64,000 bases of DNA from Pseudoscleropodium purum (Eukaryota > Streptophyta > Bryopsida > Hypnales > Brachytheciaceae). The DNA lies in NCBI GenBank assembly GCA_963969395.1, contig OZ017802.1, forward strand, positions 22,227,410 to 22,291,409. The letters are read 5' to 3'. The stretch's first letter is position 1. Each line of letters begins with the position of its first letter. Shown here in pieces: positions 49,020-60,379 of the stretch. The position numbers and the translations under genes are program-made. The notes beneath the pieces were generated by a model that worked only from the letters and a program-made list of their open reading frames with translations, was not told where the DNA came from and searched no databases.

Positions 49020-52000
49020 ATAGGATTTTGATTCCAGTTAGGAGTAGGAGCGGATCCGGATCCGGATCCGGCTCAACAGTATTAGGTTAGCCGGAAGTTA
49101 GATTAGGATGGCGGCGGACCCCCACGGGTTTTCCGCTCCTTTTTGTGCTTTTAGGGTTTTTACCCTTTGTATATAAATCGGTTCCTGAGATGGGAACTGG
49201 GAGTTTTTCATTTTGCAAACTTCTTGTACCTTTCTCTTCTCCTCATTGTGTGTCTCTCTCCAGCGCGACAGGATTGTATGATGTGGAGTTAGGATAGTAC
49301 GAGCCGGTTTGCGAGTGATTTCTCCCCTTGGTGTTTTTTTTTCGATCCAAGGTGCATGTGAGTAGGTATCGAAGAGTTGGGAGTGAACTTAGTTCCTCAG
49401 CACGTCTAGAGTTTGAGATTCCGGATGAGAAAGCCGTTATTAGGCTAGGCGGGTAGGGAGGGATTCCTTAGCTGCGCTAGAACTCCCGGGTGGGAAATCC
49501 GGTCGAGTGTCCGATCTCCTGTGAGGTCTCACCACCCGTATGGGTAACGGAAGAACTTTAGTTGATGTTGGAACGGACGGGTGCACTTGTAACCACCTGT
49601 CTTCGCACGGATCGGAAGTAGCATCAAGGTTGTTGTAGTACGAGAGGGTCGAGTGTGGGGTCTTTGTGTGACCTACAACCCGGATTGCTATCTGGGTTGT
49701 TGTGAAGGACCAAACCGGATCCGGATTAGCTTAGGAGTTTAGGAAGTAGGACAGTGGGTCTTCAGCCACTATAAGTCACGGAAGGAGTGGTGGGCCTACC
49801 ACTCTCAAAATTAAGCGGCGACCCTTCTGATGGTGAAACAGAGGCAAAACTAAACCGGATAGGATTACGGATACAGGATGACCATCCCGACCGGATTGGT
49901 CAGGACGGATTTCCAGGATCGGAAGTTGTGAGATCCTGGGATTTGGGTAATTGTATGGACCGGATAGTAAGTAGGACTGGAAGAAGGAGTAATCCGGTCT
50001 GTAGTTATCCGGTGTGGTGGTATTTCTGGTTCTAGATCTAGGACCGGAAAGTAAGATTGGGATACTGACTTAGCTTAACTGCTTAATAGAGCTAGATACT
50101 TCACAGGATCTCGTGGGTTCGATCTTTAGAGTCACTTAGTTATACTCTAGAGCGATTTTTGTGAGTATAATGGGGAATTGACTTGCCCTGTGCTGCGACA
50201 CTTGATATGATTTTTAGAAAGTTCTTGGCAAGATTCATTTCGCAATATATGAGGTCTAACGTCTGGCAAATGAGAAGATACTGGCAGTGTAGACATGACC
50301 AACAAATTAGGTACAAGTCCACAGTCACAACTTGGTTACATACTAGTCATTTTGTAGTCAAACGTTGACATATCCCTATAATGGTAACTCGTAAATGACT
50401 TGGGAGAACTAGGGAGTGACTGGAAAGTCACGTACGAGTCCCATCTAAGGTTTTCTGCTCACAAAGGCCAAAATTTAGAGACACTTATCCTCCAGTATGG
50501 CATTCTGAATAGAATAAAACCCTAAACTCTAAACCTCAACCACTTCAAGCCAAAATTTTTGGAGGGGTCCCTTGAGGCACCTTCTCTATTTTTGGCAGTT
50601 TTCCATACCTCACATTGCAGTGCATGCTACATTTGTTCCTCCACAGCCACAGCCCAAGGTTTCAAGCGGTTTTCCATTAATCCGTCAAATTGGTCCTTCA
50701 TACCTTCTGATTTGTAAGGATGATCTTCAGGTAGCCATTGACGAATCCCACCGTAAGTTTGCTTAGACAGTTCAATAGAATGCTCAGCACCAAGGTCTTT
50801 ACCACACCATGGACACGTTACATACCCTTGATGAAAAAATCCTCCAACTATGCCATATCCCGAGAAGTCGTGTATAGTCTATAGCAACATGGCACGCAAT
50901 TGAAAAGCCTTTTAACTTGCATCCTTAGTGACATCATGGGCAGGGACCCCGGCCCAAAGCTCCAACAACTCCTCCACAAGCAGCTCTAAATGTACGTCAA
51001 ACACGTCACCCGTCATTGACTCCTTCCCTAGAATTAAGAGTGCCAACAAAATGAAAAACTTCTTTGTGCTCAACCAAGGGGGTAAGTTGTAGTTCAATAG
51101 CAACACTGGCTATGTTGACCATGATGTCCTATTTTACTTGTAAGGGTTCACTCCATCAACTGCTAAGGCAAAGTGAACATTCCTAGGATCCCGAGCAAAG
51201 GAATGATTCACATTTTCCTCGAAATGCTTCCAAGCTTTAGAGTCGTAGGGATGATTGACGAGGCCGTCGCCTCCATCACGGTTGCTCCAATTCTTTGCAT
51301 GCCAAACCAAGAGCTGCGAGATTTTTAGACTCACAAACATGCGCTATAGTTTGGGAATGATGGGGAAGTGCCGCAATACCTTAACTAGAAAACAACACCG
51401 CTCCTCGTCCCGGTATCTGTGACCACCACACTTGGGGCACCATAGGTCTTGCTCATAGGGCCCACGAAAAAGCACACAGCCTCGTTCACATGCATGGATG
51501 GTATTATACGTCAAACCCAATTTCCTCGTCAAGGCCTGTGCGGCGTAGTAATTTTGAGGCAAGTTATTGTTCCTTGGTAGGAGATGAGAATGCAAAATGC
51601 TAAACAATTCGTTGGTGCAGTGGTTGCTTACACCATGCACAGTGCACAAATTCATCAACAAGACCGTTGCTGTGAGCTTGCTCGAAGCAGCTTCATTGTA
51701 CAAAGGCTCTAGGCACCCTTGCAATGCCTTGGCATCAAAGCTTCCGTCACTGTGAACTCCATTAGTGCTTGCAACTGGAGGGCACTGGTCGTCATTGTCA
51801 AGTCCGTCAATCCCTTCGAAGGGAGGAGGATGCTCATCACGACATTCCTTAGCCTCCGCAACATCACTCTGGAACACCTCCATGCACTCTTCATGGATAG
51901 AGTCCGTCGTCGAAAAGGCATTCCTCACTTCCTCTTAAACTCTTTCAGCTCAAAATGTTGGAGCGTCCACTAGATGCAATGCCTGATTTAGCATGCCTAT

Positions 52001-52258
52001 TGTGTCAACATCAACATCTAGGGGGTCCATGCCTTCTAATGCCTCTCTATGCAGTCCCCAAAATTCTTACTCCCAATCCTCGTCAAAGGAATCCCTTGCG
52101 CTTGGGTCTCTCCAAATGCGGCAATTTGGATGCCTTCCATGACATATAAAATGAGCCTGAACGTTCTTCAGAAGAAGTCTCTTACAACCTTTGCACTTCA
52201 TACAAGGACAATGCAACTTCTTCACATTGTACTCTCTAGCTCGTTGTAACACCTTCAA

Positions 52259-52738
52259 TTAGAGGCGCTCATCTCTAAGTCTTTGTTTGCCATTGTTGGA
52301 CAATGGAAGCCTAGTAGGAATCATCTTCACTAGTTTGGCAAATTTGTTACCATATCATGCAGAGAGCCGAAAGCGGGAGGGTAATGGACTGGAACCTATG
52401 AAGGGACAATTGTAGGTGGACTTCTTTAGCCTCCATCAGTGATACCTTCTATTTCCGAAAAATGTGAGTCGCAGTGTTGCTTTCACCATTGATTGGCATC
52501 TCTAGTAACTGCTGAATGACTCCACCAATCACTACATAGTCAAAAAACTACACAAGTAAATGACTGACATATGTCTACTAAATGTTGATTACTACTGTCA
52601 GAATCCTCAATTTAATGACGAGCCGCCGGTAACCGCCGACACTCATCATGAGAAAGCCTTGCATCACTTCTGCTTGTCAAGTTCTCCTACTATCACGACA
52701 ATAGCTCATTTCTTCCTTCCAATTTCGCGACTCCCACA
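52259..52738. promoter_or_regulatory. Central divergent promoter region of the CACTA element
   Basis: The transposase gene on the - strand starts just left of this stretch and the TNPA-like gene on the + strand starts just right of it. The 480 bp between hold no ORF worth calling but contain several AATGACT-type words (52505-52570). A shared bidirectional promoter is the simplest reading. In classical En/Spm both products come from one transcript direction, so this layout differs. Confidence 0.45.
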
Positions 52739-54924
52739 ATGGCTCACTCTCTCTCCCTCTCTACTACAATTGCTAAGGTAGAGGAGCTTCCGCCCTCAAA
52801 CCAAGACAACAGTGAAGTGGCGGACTGGATGATTGGGCAACTTGACGAGAGATTAGGGTTTATCGTGAACCCAAGTGTGACGGAAGAACGTTCAGAAGAC
52901 ATACATTACACAATGGAAGCGTCGTCGGATAGTCCATCGCTTGAGAAGGGAATTTATGAAATGTTACGTGACGAGAATGTCATCCGGGTGCAATAGATGG
53001 CTGTTCCAGCTTTGGCAACAAAAGCGGAGCTGTAAGTTTCTGACCCCTTTCCCTCAACAAAGCTCTCTCAATTTCTTTAAGCCAATACACATACAACCCT
53101 TGACAGCAGAGTTTTTGCTGCAAGCATTGTAATTTGAGCTCCATGGATTTTCCATGTTGATGTGCTTATATATGGAAGAGTTCATAGTTTGTAGAAGACT
53201 CCTAAGTATGAGCAAAAGTACCGTTGTTGTCTGAACCTATCCCTTGCATGTTCTTGGAAGCATAGAGGCAACACATTCATATGATTTTCCACACCCAACG
53301 CTGTGTCCCAATGATTCATTTGCCCACAAGTCATAAGTCTGTTGTTCATGAGAACCTTCGGAGTTGGATTTTATGTCTCTGGACTTGTTGGTGACTCCGT
53401 TAGTTACATGAAAGTCATTTGTAAGTCTTTAACTAATCACATTCTAGAAACATTCTTGAAGAAGCCATGTTCCCTACGTGGTCCCTACGTAGGAGCTGCT
53501 ATGGTCATCTTCTTCCCTTAAAAACTATGTCCAGTGTTTTTTGCAAAACCCCTGTCCAACCTTGCCTTCTCACTCGGAGTGAGTGCACGCTAGTGTCATG
53601 TGATTTGTCTCGTACTTTGTCAACGTCATTGCTAGTGTTTTCTTGTAGAGGCCGATTTTTCTGTATGTCGAGGCAAGGATAAAGCTAATGCCAAGGCCCA
53701 GGGTAGTAAATCGCCTCCCATTTCTGAAAAGAGAGGCAACAAAGTTGTGCGGAGGAGTTTACGGTGGGCAGGCGTTCCAGTTAGGGAAGCAGGGGAGGTA
53801 GAAAGAGGCAAGTGGAGCCCTCAAATGAGGTCCGTGAAAGACTCGTCATTGGAGGCGACAAAATCTGATGGCAATGCCATCGCAACAGGTATGATGCACC
53901 TCACTATTATTTGTACACATGTTGAGCGGCAATCTGACAAGGAGAAAAAATCCACAGGTAAATGTATATCCCTTATCAATCCTCTAGGATTGGTTTAGCA
54001 GTTTTAGGATTTTTGTGTCATTGAGGGTTTACTATTTTAGGGTTCTTCCTCGAAAATCAAGGGATTTGTCTTCCTATGACGCTTGCATCTTTACTATTGG
54101 GTTTAGGGTAGTGAATTTGTGAATTGTTTTGAAAAGTAACGGCTTCTTCAGTAGGATTAGAGGAAGAACTTATGGACTCTTCTGAAGACGACCTTGAGTT
54201 GGAGGACGAAGAACCTCTACTTGATAAGAGGACAAAGAAGAACAAGACAACATCAGGCCAATGTGTGCTAGTGCACATTGCACCACCACCACGTCCTCCT
54301 CCAACAATTGAATCCAGCCAACCGAATTTCCTGTAGGTGCCAGGGCACTACATGCCAGTCCAGCCGCAATTCCAAACTGCGTGGACCTCAGGACTACCAA
54401 CAATAATCCCAGATGTGTGGGCTGGAGAGAATGCACTTGCCTTTGCAAAAGACATTGACGATCACAATGCTAGAAGGAAGCAAAAAGCTCATTACAATTT
54501 GGTCAATCGCCAATGTGCCCTTGTGGGAGTGAAGCCAAACCGAGTGTTTATGTTACCAGGTGGCGAAGTGGATACCACATGCAAAGGGAAAAATGCTTGG
54601 GATGAAACTTTGCTCGACCTGGTCCCGAAATGTCTAGACATAAGTGTGGTGAACTAGTCTAAGCATGAGCCACACATGCTGCAAAAGCTCAGAGCCGCCT
54701 TGGACAACAAGCTCAAGTACTTGGGAAATCCGTTGAGTATGGTGGGATTTAGGTTGGCCGTGTCGAGGTACCTAAAGGTAGAAAGATGTCGCCTAAAGAA
54801 TCAATATTTGAAGGGAATTGACACTCTTCCTCTTCATGTTGACAAACCGGAGTGGGACCGCCTGAAGGACTACTGGAACACTGACAAGCAGAAAGAAAAG
54901 GCGAGGAAGATGGCTATTGCATGA
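52739..54924 (+). pseudogene. CACTA TNPA/Ptta-like accessory protein (Transposase_24 type), N-terminal exons
   Basis: Likely exons are 52739-53031 (donor GTAAGT), about 53648-53889, and about 54154-54924. The first encodes MAHSLSLSTT..., reading through a TAG after RVQ. The third carries an acidic stretch (DSSEDDLELEDEE), a Pro-rich stretch, then GHYMPVQPQFQ and the family core LPLHVDKPEWDRLKDYWNTD near 54820-54880. That core matches the plant Ptta/En/Spm transposase domain, a DNA-binding accessory protein. TAG stops interrupt at 54333 (between L and VPGH) and 54656. Exon limits are tentative. Confidence 0.7.
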
Positions 54925-56191
54925 TAGAGTGTAAAGAATTTGTCGTCTATGGCGAGGAGAGGAAAATCCGGTCGCCCGTCCTCAACAGTAAGTGTCCAAT
55001 ATCCTTGTTGAGTTCTGTTATTTAATTGTGAAATGCAAGTGTGTGTAGGTTTGAGGGTCCACGCAATGGTTTCTTTTTTTGTGTTTAGTGGACGAAGATG
55101 AAGTACAACTTTCTGTAATGTTGACAGGGAAGAGGTCCTGAGACAAGTAGTGGCATAATGGACGAAGGCGAGGGGAGTCTTTCAAGTGCATGGCCAAGAC
55201 TAGCTTGCACTGTGAGTTCCCCTTTCGGTTCAGAGGTAAATTGTCTTGTTTGTGTGTGTGAAGATAGGGGCTGTTTGATAAGTGGATTTAGTTGTCCGGT
55301 CGGGTATGTGGTAGGGGACTTCCACCTATCTAGATGTGGCAAGCAGTCGTTAGTTTTTGCTTGTCACGTTAGTGGATGCACTATGTTGTCAAATGCATGA
55401 GTTGGCATCATTGAATATCATTTGAAGCATGATGTGCCCTTGTGTTGTATTAGCAGTCTAGGGTGTAGTTGCATTGCTATACTTGTTCAATCGCGTTGCA
55501 GTCATATTGAAGTTGTCTTGAGTCATATTTGAGTCACATAGTCATTCAAGAGTCGTTTAAGAGTCATGGTTATCTAAAGCACAAGACTTCCGATCACGCA
55601 GTCGGGGATTCATTTCTGTTCCCAAATTTTTTTGGTTTTTTTTGCTTCCAATTCTTTCATAACACAATGGATTTGTCCTTCCCCGTCTCTTCTAGGTATA
55701 GGGTGTAGGATGTACCTTGATCAGTGACATATACAATGGAAAAGAAACTGAGTTGTAAGTAGCCAATTTTTGTGTGCGTCTTCGTACCCCAAGACGCACA
55801 CACACCAATTTCCAATTTTTTTTGTTGTTAGTATTGTGTCACAAATACCACAATTTTCACTGAGCTTCAAAATATTGTAAGTATGTGCGTTCAGCAATGC
55901 CTCTTTGTGTTCTCTTTTTTTTCTTGATTTTGCCGTGCCAACTTTACATCATGAAGTTACTTTGTCGATTGGTAATGCCCACCTCTGATGGTAAACCGGT
56001 AGTTCTCATAGTTGAAGTCATTGGGAATGACCCTCCCTTGTTCGTAGTTGTAGCTTAGTCATTTCCTAGTCACTATGCAATATCAGTCATATTTTGCGTC
56101 TATAACCGAACTCAGGGTCTTGTGACCTCATTGTCATGTACATGTCTATGAGTAGGCGGGGGGAACATGTGACTCAAGTCGTTGGGAGGCC
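54925..56191. other. CACTA internal non-coding stretch
   Basis: A short basic segment (SMARRGKSGRPSS, 54948-54990) may end the preceding exon group. The rest is T-rich, probably intron, and contains another AGTCATT-rich patch at 55500-55575 and 56018-56095. The frame 55158-55400 resembles nothing known. Confidence 0.45.
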
Positions 56192-56770
56192 ATGGAATTA
56201 TGGAAGAAGGATGTTGACGTGAAGCTCCAACAATTCATAGCAACTTCAAGAACCACTTTTGAGGCCATAAGTGAATTGCGTTCAATGTTCTCCACCTTCA
56301 TGAGGAATTCAGCACATGCGGATGAATGGAGTCCCTCTGGAAGTGGTGCACCAGAACAAAGAAGAGGGCCTTCTGCCAAACCACGAAAAAAAAAAATTGG
56401 AAATCGGGTGACTGCAGTAGCTACTGACATAACCTTGTCTGAGGATGAATTTCACTTGGACCCTCGTGAAGCCACATGGGGGATCCCACTTGAAGCCCAA
56501 GTAGTTGACCTTGAACGCATGTCCAAAGAATGGAAGGTGATTGAATGGGTTGTCAATGAGTCAGTGATTGAGGAAGTTTTGGTCTCTGAAACGCAAGTAG
56601 ACTTGCAGTCAGTGACAAAGGTAGTATTGGAGTTCATTGTGGAGGTTGACACTCCATCTTTGCCTCCCCCATCAGCTCCGACGGCACTAGTAGTCTTGCA
56701 CTTGCAAGCAACTGCCGAAATTGAGGCCCACTCTCTCAAAAGACGTGAAGAGATTTCAGTAGTTGAATAG
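56192..56770 (+). pseudogene. Unrecognised CACTA ORF
   Basis: This is an open frame of 192 codons inside the TNPA-side transcription unit. It starts with a short helical segment (LWKKDVDVKLQQFIATSR), has a basic patch (KPRKKKIGNR, possibly a nuclear localisation signal) and ends in a Val/Glu/Pro-rich region. I recognise no domain. Composition is like the neighbouring transposase exons, so it is probably part of the same protein or another captured piece. Confidence 0.5.
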
Positions 56771-57120
56771 CAACCGGTGGTGGGTGAGGATCCTGCCGAG
56801 GGAGAGCGGAAGCCCATACGCCTAATAGTGGAGGACCTTCACCAGCACCTTCACCAGCAAACAGCGCCGGTGTAGTAGGGGAAGTAGAGGAAGAGGACGG
56901 TGACGCCGAAATTGGAACAGGTCAAGCAGAGAGGAACACAATGGATGTGGAGGAGGTTACTGGGGAGAGGGCGAAGTCAGTGGAAGCAGCCACGGGAGTC
57001 CCATCGCCGTCACAAAAAAAGTCTAAGAAACCACCGAAGTCGTCATTGAAGGTATTTACCCTGCCCGACGTTTGTCCAGTAACGTCAAGTGAGGTGAGAC
57101 CTTCCGGTACTTCTTGCCTC

Positions 57121-57720
57121 ATGCTTGAATTTAGAAACTGTGGTCACTCAAAATTAATTATTTTCAATGTACATGGTACATTGTTAGATTATAGTATGTT
57201 ATCTAAAATCCAAACCCTGCAATTCGAAGTACCATTTGAACTACGCTTCAGAGAGTAGTATTTTGACCATGGTTGAAGCCCTTTCTTTGTCGATGCTTTA
57301 GCAATTACTGTGTGGGCTTTTGGGGTAGCAACAATAAGCTCTATATGGAGGACGTGTTGTCTACAGTCTTAGCTGATATGAAAGCTTTAGGGTCCGAAAT
57401 CCCCTTGTTTATTTGGTCAAGTAAAGTTCTTGAGAGTGAGGACATCGGAGATGGCTGTCCAATTGAGTGGGGTAAGCAATTGGAGGCAATGTATGCAACA
57501 TGGCCTCGTTTCGGTGCAACTAATACAATGATAGTAGATAGTAAATACAGTAGGGTCTAGTGCAATCTAGAGGCTAATATAATCATCAATACCCCATTCT
57601 ATGTGAAGTGGATGTGCTCATTGGCAGATGACAAGGAATACCTAAAATGGTACCTGTGGCCATTGTTGGAAGCTTTGCACTCAAGCGCAAACGTTGCTGA
57701 TTTTTGATCCGAATTCCCCA
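57121..57720 (+). pseudogene. FCP1/NIF-like HAD phosphatase domain remnant inside the CACTA element
   Basis: Two overlapping frames give the domain order of small plant FCP1-like phosphatases. The first is KLIIFNVHGTLLD (57151-57190), the place of the catalytic DxDGTL/DxNGTL motif. A frame change is followed by PWLKPFLCRCFSNYCVGFWGS (about 57267-57330; family pattern RPg..FL..C...f.vgvWsS, with Arg now TGA). Then come IPLFIWSS and RFGATNTMIVDSKYSRV (about 57510-57555; family pattern TNTLLiDDSpYKa). The first catalytic Asp is Asn, and DDS reads DS, so it cannot be an active enzyme as written. TAG at 57558 stands where Gln or Arg is expected. Such enzymes dephosphorylate proteins such as the RNA polymerase II tail; here it is most likely a captured host fragment. 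Confidence 0.7.
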
Positions 57721-57897
57721 AAATTGTCAACGAATCTATGTCACAAATGTTGCACAGACGCCGTGTTGGACATGCATATGAGTTTCTGGACATTGTGGAA
57801 GGTGAGGGGATTAGCTACCCACAGGCTTGCACATGTGAAAGTACCCCCTCACCTTCCTTTGATTTTCTTTTCTCATGACCAATTCGTACATGTGTAG

Positions 57898-58721
57898 ATA
57901 AAGGGACAGAAGCGGGAGGCCCGACCAAGGACTACATCGGCGGCAGCCAAAAAAGCTTCTCTTTCGGCCTCAAAATCAGTAAGTTCAGCCTTCTAATTGT
58001 AGTTCTATGGTAGACTACGATGTATTGTAGATGTTGGCTCTTCTGTCATGATTTACAAGCGGTTGACAAATTTGCTCTATGTCCATGGTGATAGAATGGA
58101 ATTGTTGGGGCACCATTTCATGTAGTTCAATTGAATGTGAGAGTGGGTCATTTTGCTATAGTTGGTTCGAGGAGCTTCATATTACTTCTAGTCCATGAAG
58201 GATACCCATGGCATTTTCACCTATCTGTCCGAAGTGATTCTGTGGAGTATGCTCTATGGACTCGTAGTCACAAGTAAGTAATGAAGAAGTCCTTTTTAGC
58301 GACAAGTAAATGAGAACTCATTTTCTAGTCACATCGCAGTCATGTCCAAGACAGATGCAAGTCGTCCTACAGTAGGATTGTATGTTGAATGACTTTGATG
58401 TATTATTTGCAATGTGCCTTGATGTATGTTTTCTAATCAGTGGCTTGCTTGCAATATCGCTACGGAGATGAAGTATTTTTTCTGAATCCACAAGCGCACA
58501 AGCAAAAAGTGGCGGTGGGTAAGATTAGTGGATTACCGGGGAAATATAAATACCACTAGAATGACATTCCCGAAACGTGGTTCAAGGTGGACATCCATGA
58601 TATTTTGCAAGGTGAGGTGGCACTCATGTTTTCTAATGCCCAAGCTGACCAGGAAGTTATCAAAGATGTGAAAGGGTCATGTACCATATGGAGCCAAAAG
58701 TACCTAAAGATGACAATGTGA
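57898..58721 (+). pseudogene. CACTA TNP1-like C-terminal exons
   Basis: A short basic exon at 57898-57980 (KGQKREARPRTTSAAAKKAS) has AG and GTAAG-type splice signals. A second exon at 58441-58721 reads QYRYGDEVFFLNPQAQ, KVAVGKISGLPG, ETWFKVDIHDIL and IWSQKYLK before TGA. The second resembles the C-terminal TNP1/En-Spm domain found after Transposase_24 in plant CACTA proteins. A TAG interrupts it near 58557. Confidence 0.6.
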
Positions 58722-59069
58722 GGTGGCTTTTTACACTGTGTTGTTTGACATTGTGTACATATAGGCTTCTATTTTTATATACAATCTTCCGTGATGAACG
58801 GAGTACTCTGAATGCACCTTTTTTTTTGCACTGAAGGCCTTTCTTTTATATTGGGCCCCTTCCCTATTGCATTGGAAAAGGATTGTAGAATGCATGAGGT
58901 TTGATTTCTTAAACCCATCATGTCATCAATCATAGCTTTCTTTGCATTCCCCGCAGGATAGTGCTAGAGTATTAAGGGCTACGTAGACGTGTTAAGGGCA
59001 GAATTAGATTAGAAAGTAGAGGTAGCCCTCCATTGAAAACATAATTGCATCGCATATATAAGTGAGTAA

Positions 59070-59660
59070 TGACTAACAGGAGCCTTGTTAGAAATAGAGG
59101 AGAGAGAAAACGACATAGAAATTACTAGGAAATGACTACTCTTGAGATCGTGTGGATGCTTTAACAAAATCAACTAACTTCAGAACGATTCTCAGGTGAC
59201 TAGAAGCGAGCAGAGTATGAATAACTCTATAAAAACTACAGAATGACTTGTACCATCACCACGTGTCAGCCAACATTGCATCCAGTATATGCAAATGACG
59301 ACCTACAAATAACTCTATTGTGACTCACAAATGACTCGTTAATCAACTAGTGTGAACAAGGATATTTGTCATCCCCCTAAACCGACTGCAAAATAACTCC
59401 ACAATGACTCGCAAATAAATCATCACATCGCCACGTGTCAACAACCAAGAAATTTTCCATACCCATAGAATGACTCTAAAACAACTCACCCTAAACTTAA
59501 AAATGACTTCAAGAAATTACCACGCAAACCATCTGGAGCACTTTTTGTGACTACAAAATGACTTTGAAATAGCTACAGAGGGTGCTGACATGTCAATCCA
59601 TGTCCACTTGCCAATGGCTCCATGGTGACTCCAGAGTGACTCCAAAATTGCTAATGTTGT
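59070..59660. repeat. Right sub-terminal AATGACT motif cluster
   Basis: AATGACT, GTGACTC and CAAATGACTC variants recur many times, mostly in one orientation (for example 59069, 59139, 59252, 59331, 59412, 59471, 59502, 59559). They mirror the cluster at the left end. Two CACGTGTCA words (59260-59268 and 59433-59441) sit among them. Confidence 0.7.
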
Positions 59661-59873
59661 GCCGCTTCTCCAAAATTTTAGAGTGGAATGGGCAACTGCC
59701 CACACTTTCTGAACCAATTGCCCAAAAATCACAAGTGCCACGTAGACCCTATCATCCCTTTTTCATCCAAGATGGTGATAATACATTGCCAATCACTATA
59801 GTCACACACTCATCCACAATGACTATAGGTCCAGAAGTCACGATACAGTTGAAAATGTCCTAAATGAATGTTG

Positions 59874-59919
59874 TACAATCATTTATCGTAGTCATTTATT
59901 CACTGTTTTTTTTGTAGTG
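59874..59919 (-). repeat. Right terminal inverted repeat of the CACTA element
   Basis: This ends TTTTTTTTGTAGTG and is the inverse of 43629-43673 with a few differences. Confidence 0.92.
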
Positions 59920-60379
59920 ATGGTTCAAGTCTAGATCATGCATTGACAAATTGCTAGACTATTTACCAATCTTAGATAGGACTGGGATTGCAACATGGTG
60001 CCCATAGCATTGGTAATGGACCATGCAAATTGCATTTTATGGGAATAAAAGTGAATAAATGAATATTTGCGTTTGAAAATAGAACCTTCTTTAAAAGTGA
60101 TCCTAGACATTTAAAACAATAGCCTATAATTTGACCTTTTTTCATTAAAAATCCCTATACTAGTATCTTGGGTTTTGTTTTTAATTTATGAAAAAAACTC
60201 AACTTGTATGTATATAGATGGTACTTGAGGGTGTGTATATGGCCTTAGGAGCTTCCATTCTCTTCCCTCCCCTCCCTTTTTTGCTTGGATTACTACCTCC
60301 CTACTCTAATTCCTACCCCTCTTTTAGTTTGGACTTGATTTTGGAAATTTGAAGAGAGATTGAGGGTGTTCGTGATTAC
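59920..60379. other. Spacer right of the CACTA element, no gene seen
   Basis: AT-rich, with no cyclophilin sequence continuing from the left flank. No ORF resembles a known protein. Confidence 0.45.

Larger units (their letters stand above)
46926..50200 (+). mobile_element. Nested 3275-bp element with CTTGA target duplication
   Basis: It begins TGTCGCAGC and ends GCTGCGACA, an exact 9-bp inversion. It is flanked by CTTGA on both sides (46921-46925 and 50201-50205). TG..CA ends plus a 5-bp duplication are what a retroviral-type integrase leaves. No direct LTR pair and no reverse transcriptase could be found by eye, so it may be a long solo LTR carrying an ORF, or a non-autonomous retroelement whose LTRs I failed to see. 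It holds a TATA box, a gag-like gene in two frames and about 1.2 kb of 3' non-coding DNA. CCGGA/TCCGG words are extremely frequent. It is much better preserved than the related copy at 19095, so it is younger. Confidence 0.8.
45192..52258 (-). pseudogene. CACTA TNP2-type transposase, split by a nested insertion
   Basis: Read on the - strand the domain order is normal. First is a Cys/His Transpos_assoc-like segment (52258-52067: HCPCMKCKG...H..CHGRHPNC). Then come the TNP2 core (51928-51344, 51340-51134, 51106-50912, 50328-50206), DUF4218 (46920-46098: LHNLMES, CRVFCRLDTK, PYHLAKELDLCGPV, RWIYPVEHYMKVLKNHVRN.ARPE) and DUF4216-like (45797-45192). Typical motifs include RDPRNVHFALAVDGVNP and LNYNLPPWL. 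The 3275-bp element at 46926-50200 splits the core after KNFLKII. Several stops are present, mostly TAG where the family has Gln (for example at about 46655-46665). The protein cuts and joins the element at its inverted repeats in intact relatives. Confidence 0.88.
43629..59919. mobile_element. CACTA (En/Spm) DNA transposon, 16.3 kb, with captured gene fragments
   Basis: The left end is CACTATAAAAAAACAGTGAA and the right end, inverted, is CACTACAAAAAAAACAGTGA. The repeats continue to about 45 bp with few differences. Inside are a TNP2-type transposase on the - strand (45192-52258), a TNPA/Ptta-like gene on the + strand (52739-58721), an RPN6 fragment, an FCP1-like domain and a nested 3275-bp insertion. 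AATGACT/AGTCATT words are dense near both ends and in the centre, as expected for sub-terminal transposase-binding repeats. Both transposase genes carry stops, so this copy is probably not autonomous. The flanking trinucleotides are AAG and ATG, not a clean 3-bp duplication. Confidence 0.9.

Noticed and set aside
46926..50200. Transib-type DNA transposon (5-bp target duplication)
   Set aside because: Transib ends begin CACTG-like, and no transposase is present; TG..CA ends favour a retroelement.
54057..54448. Minus-strand Ser-rich ORF
   Set aside because: Antisense of the acidic and Pro-rich exon of the TNPA-like gene.
43629..59919. Genetic-code reassignment of TAG to Gln
   Set aside because: Many TAG stops stand where Gln is expected, but WASHC4 and KCR use CAG for Gln and KCR ends in TAG; deamination of CAG explains it better.
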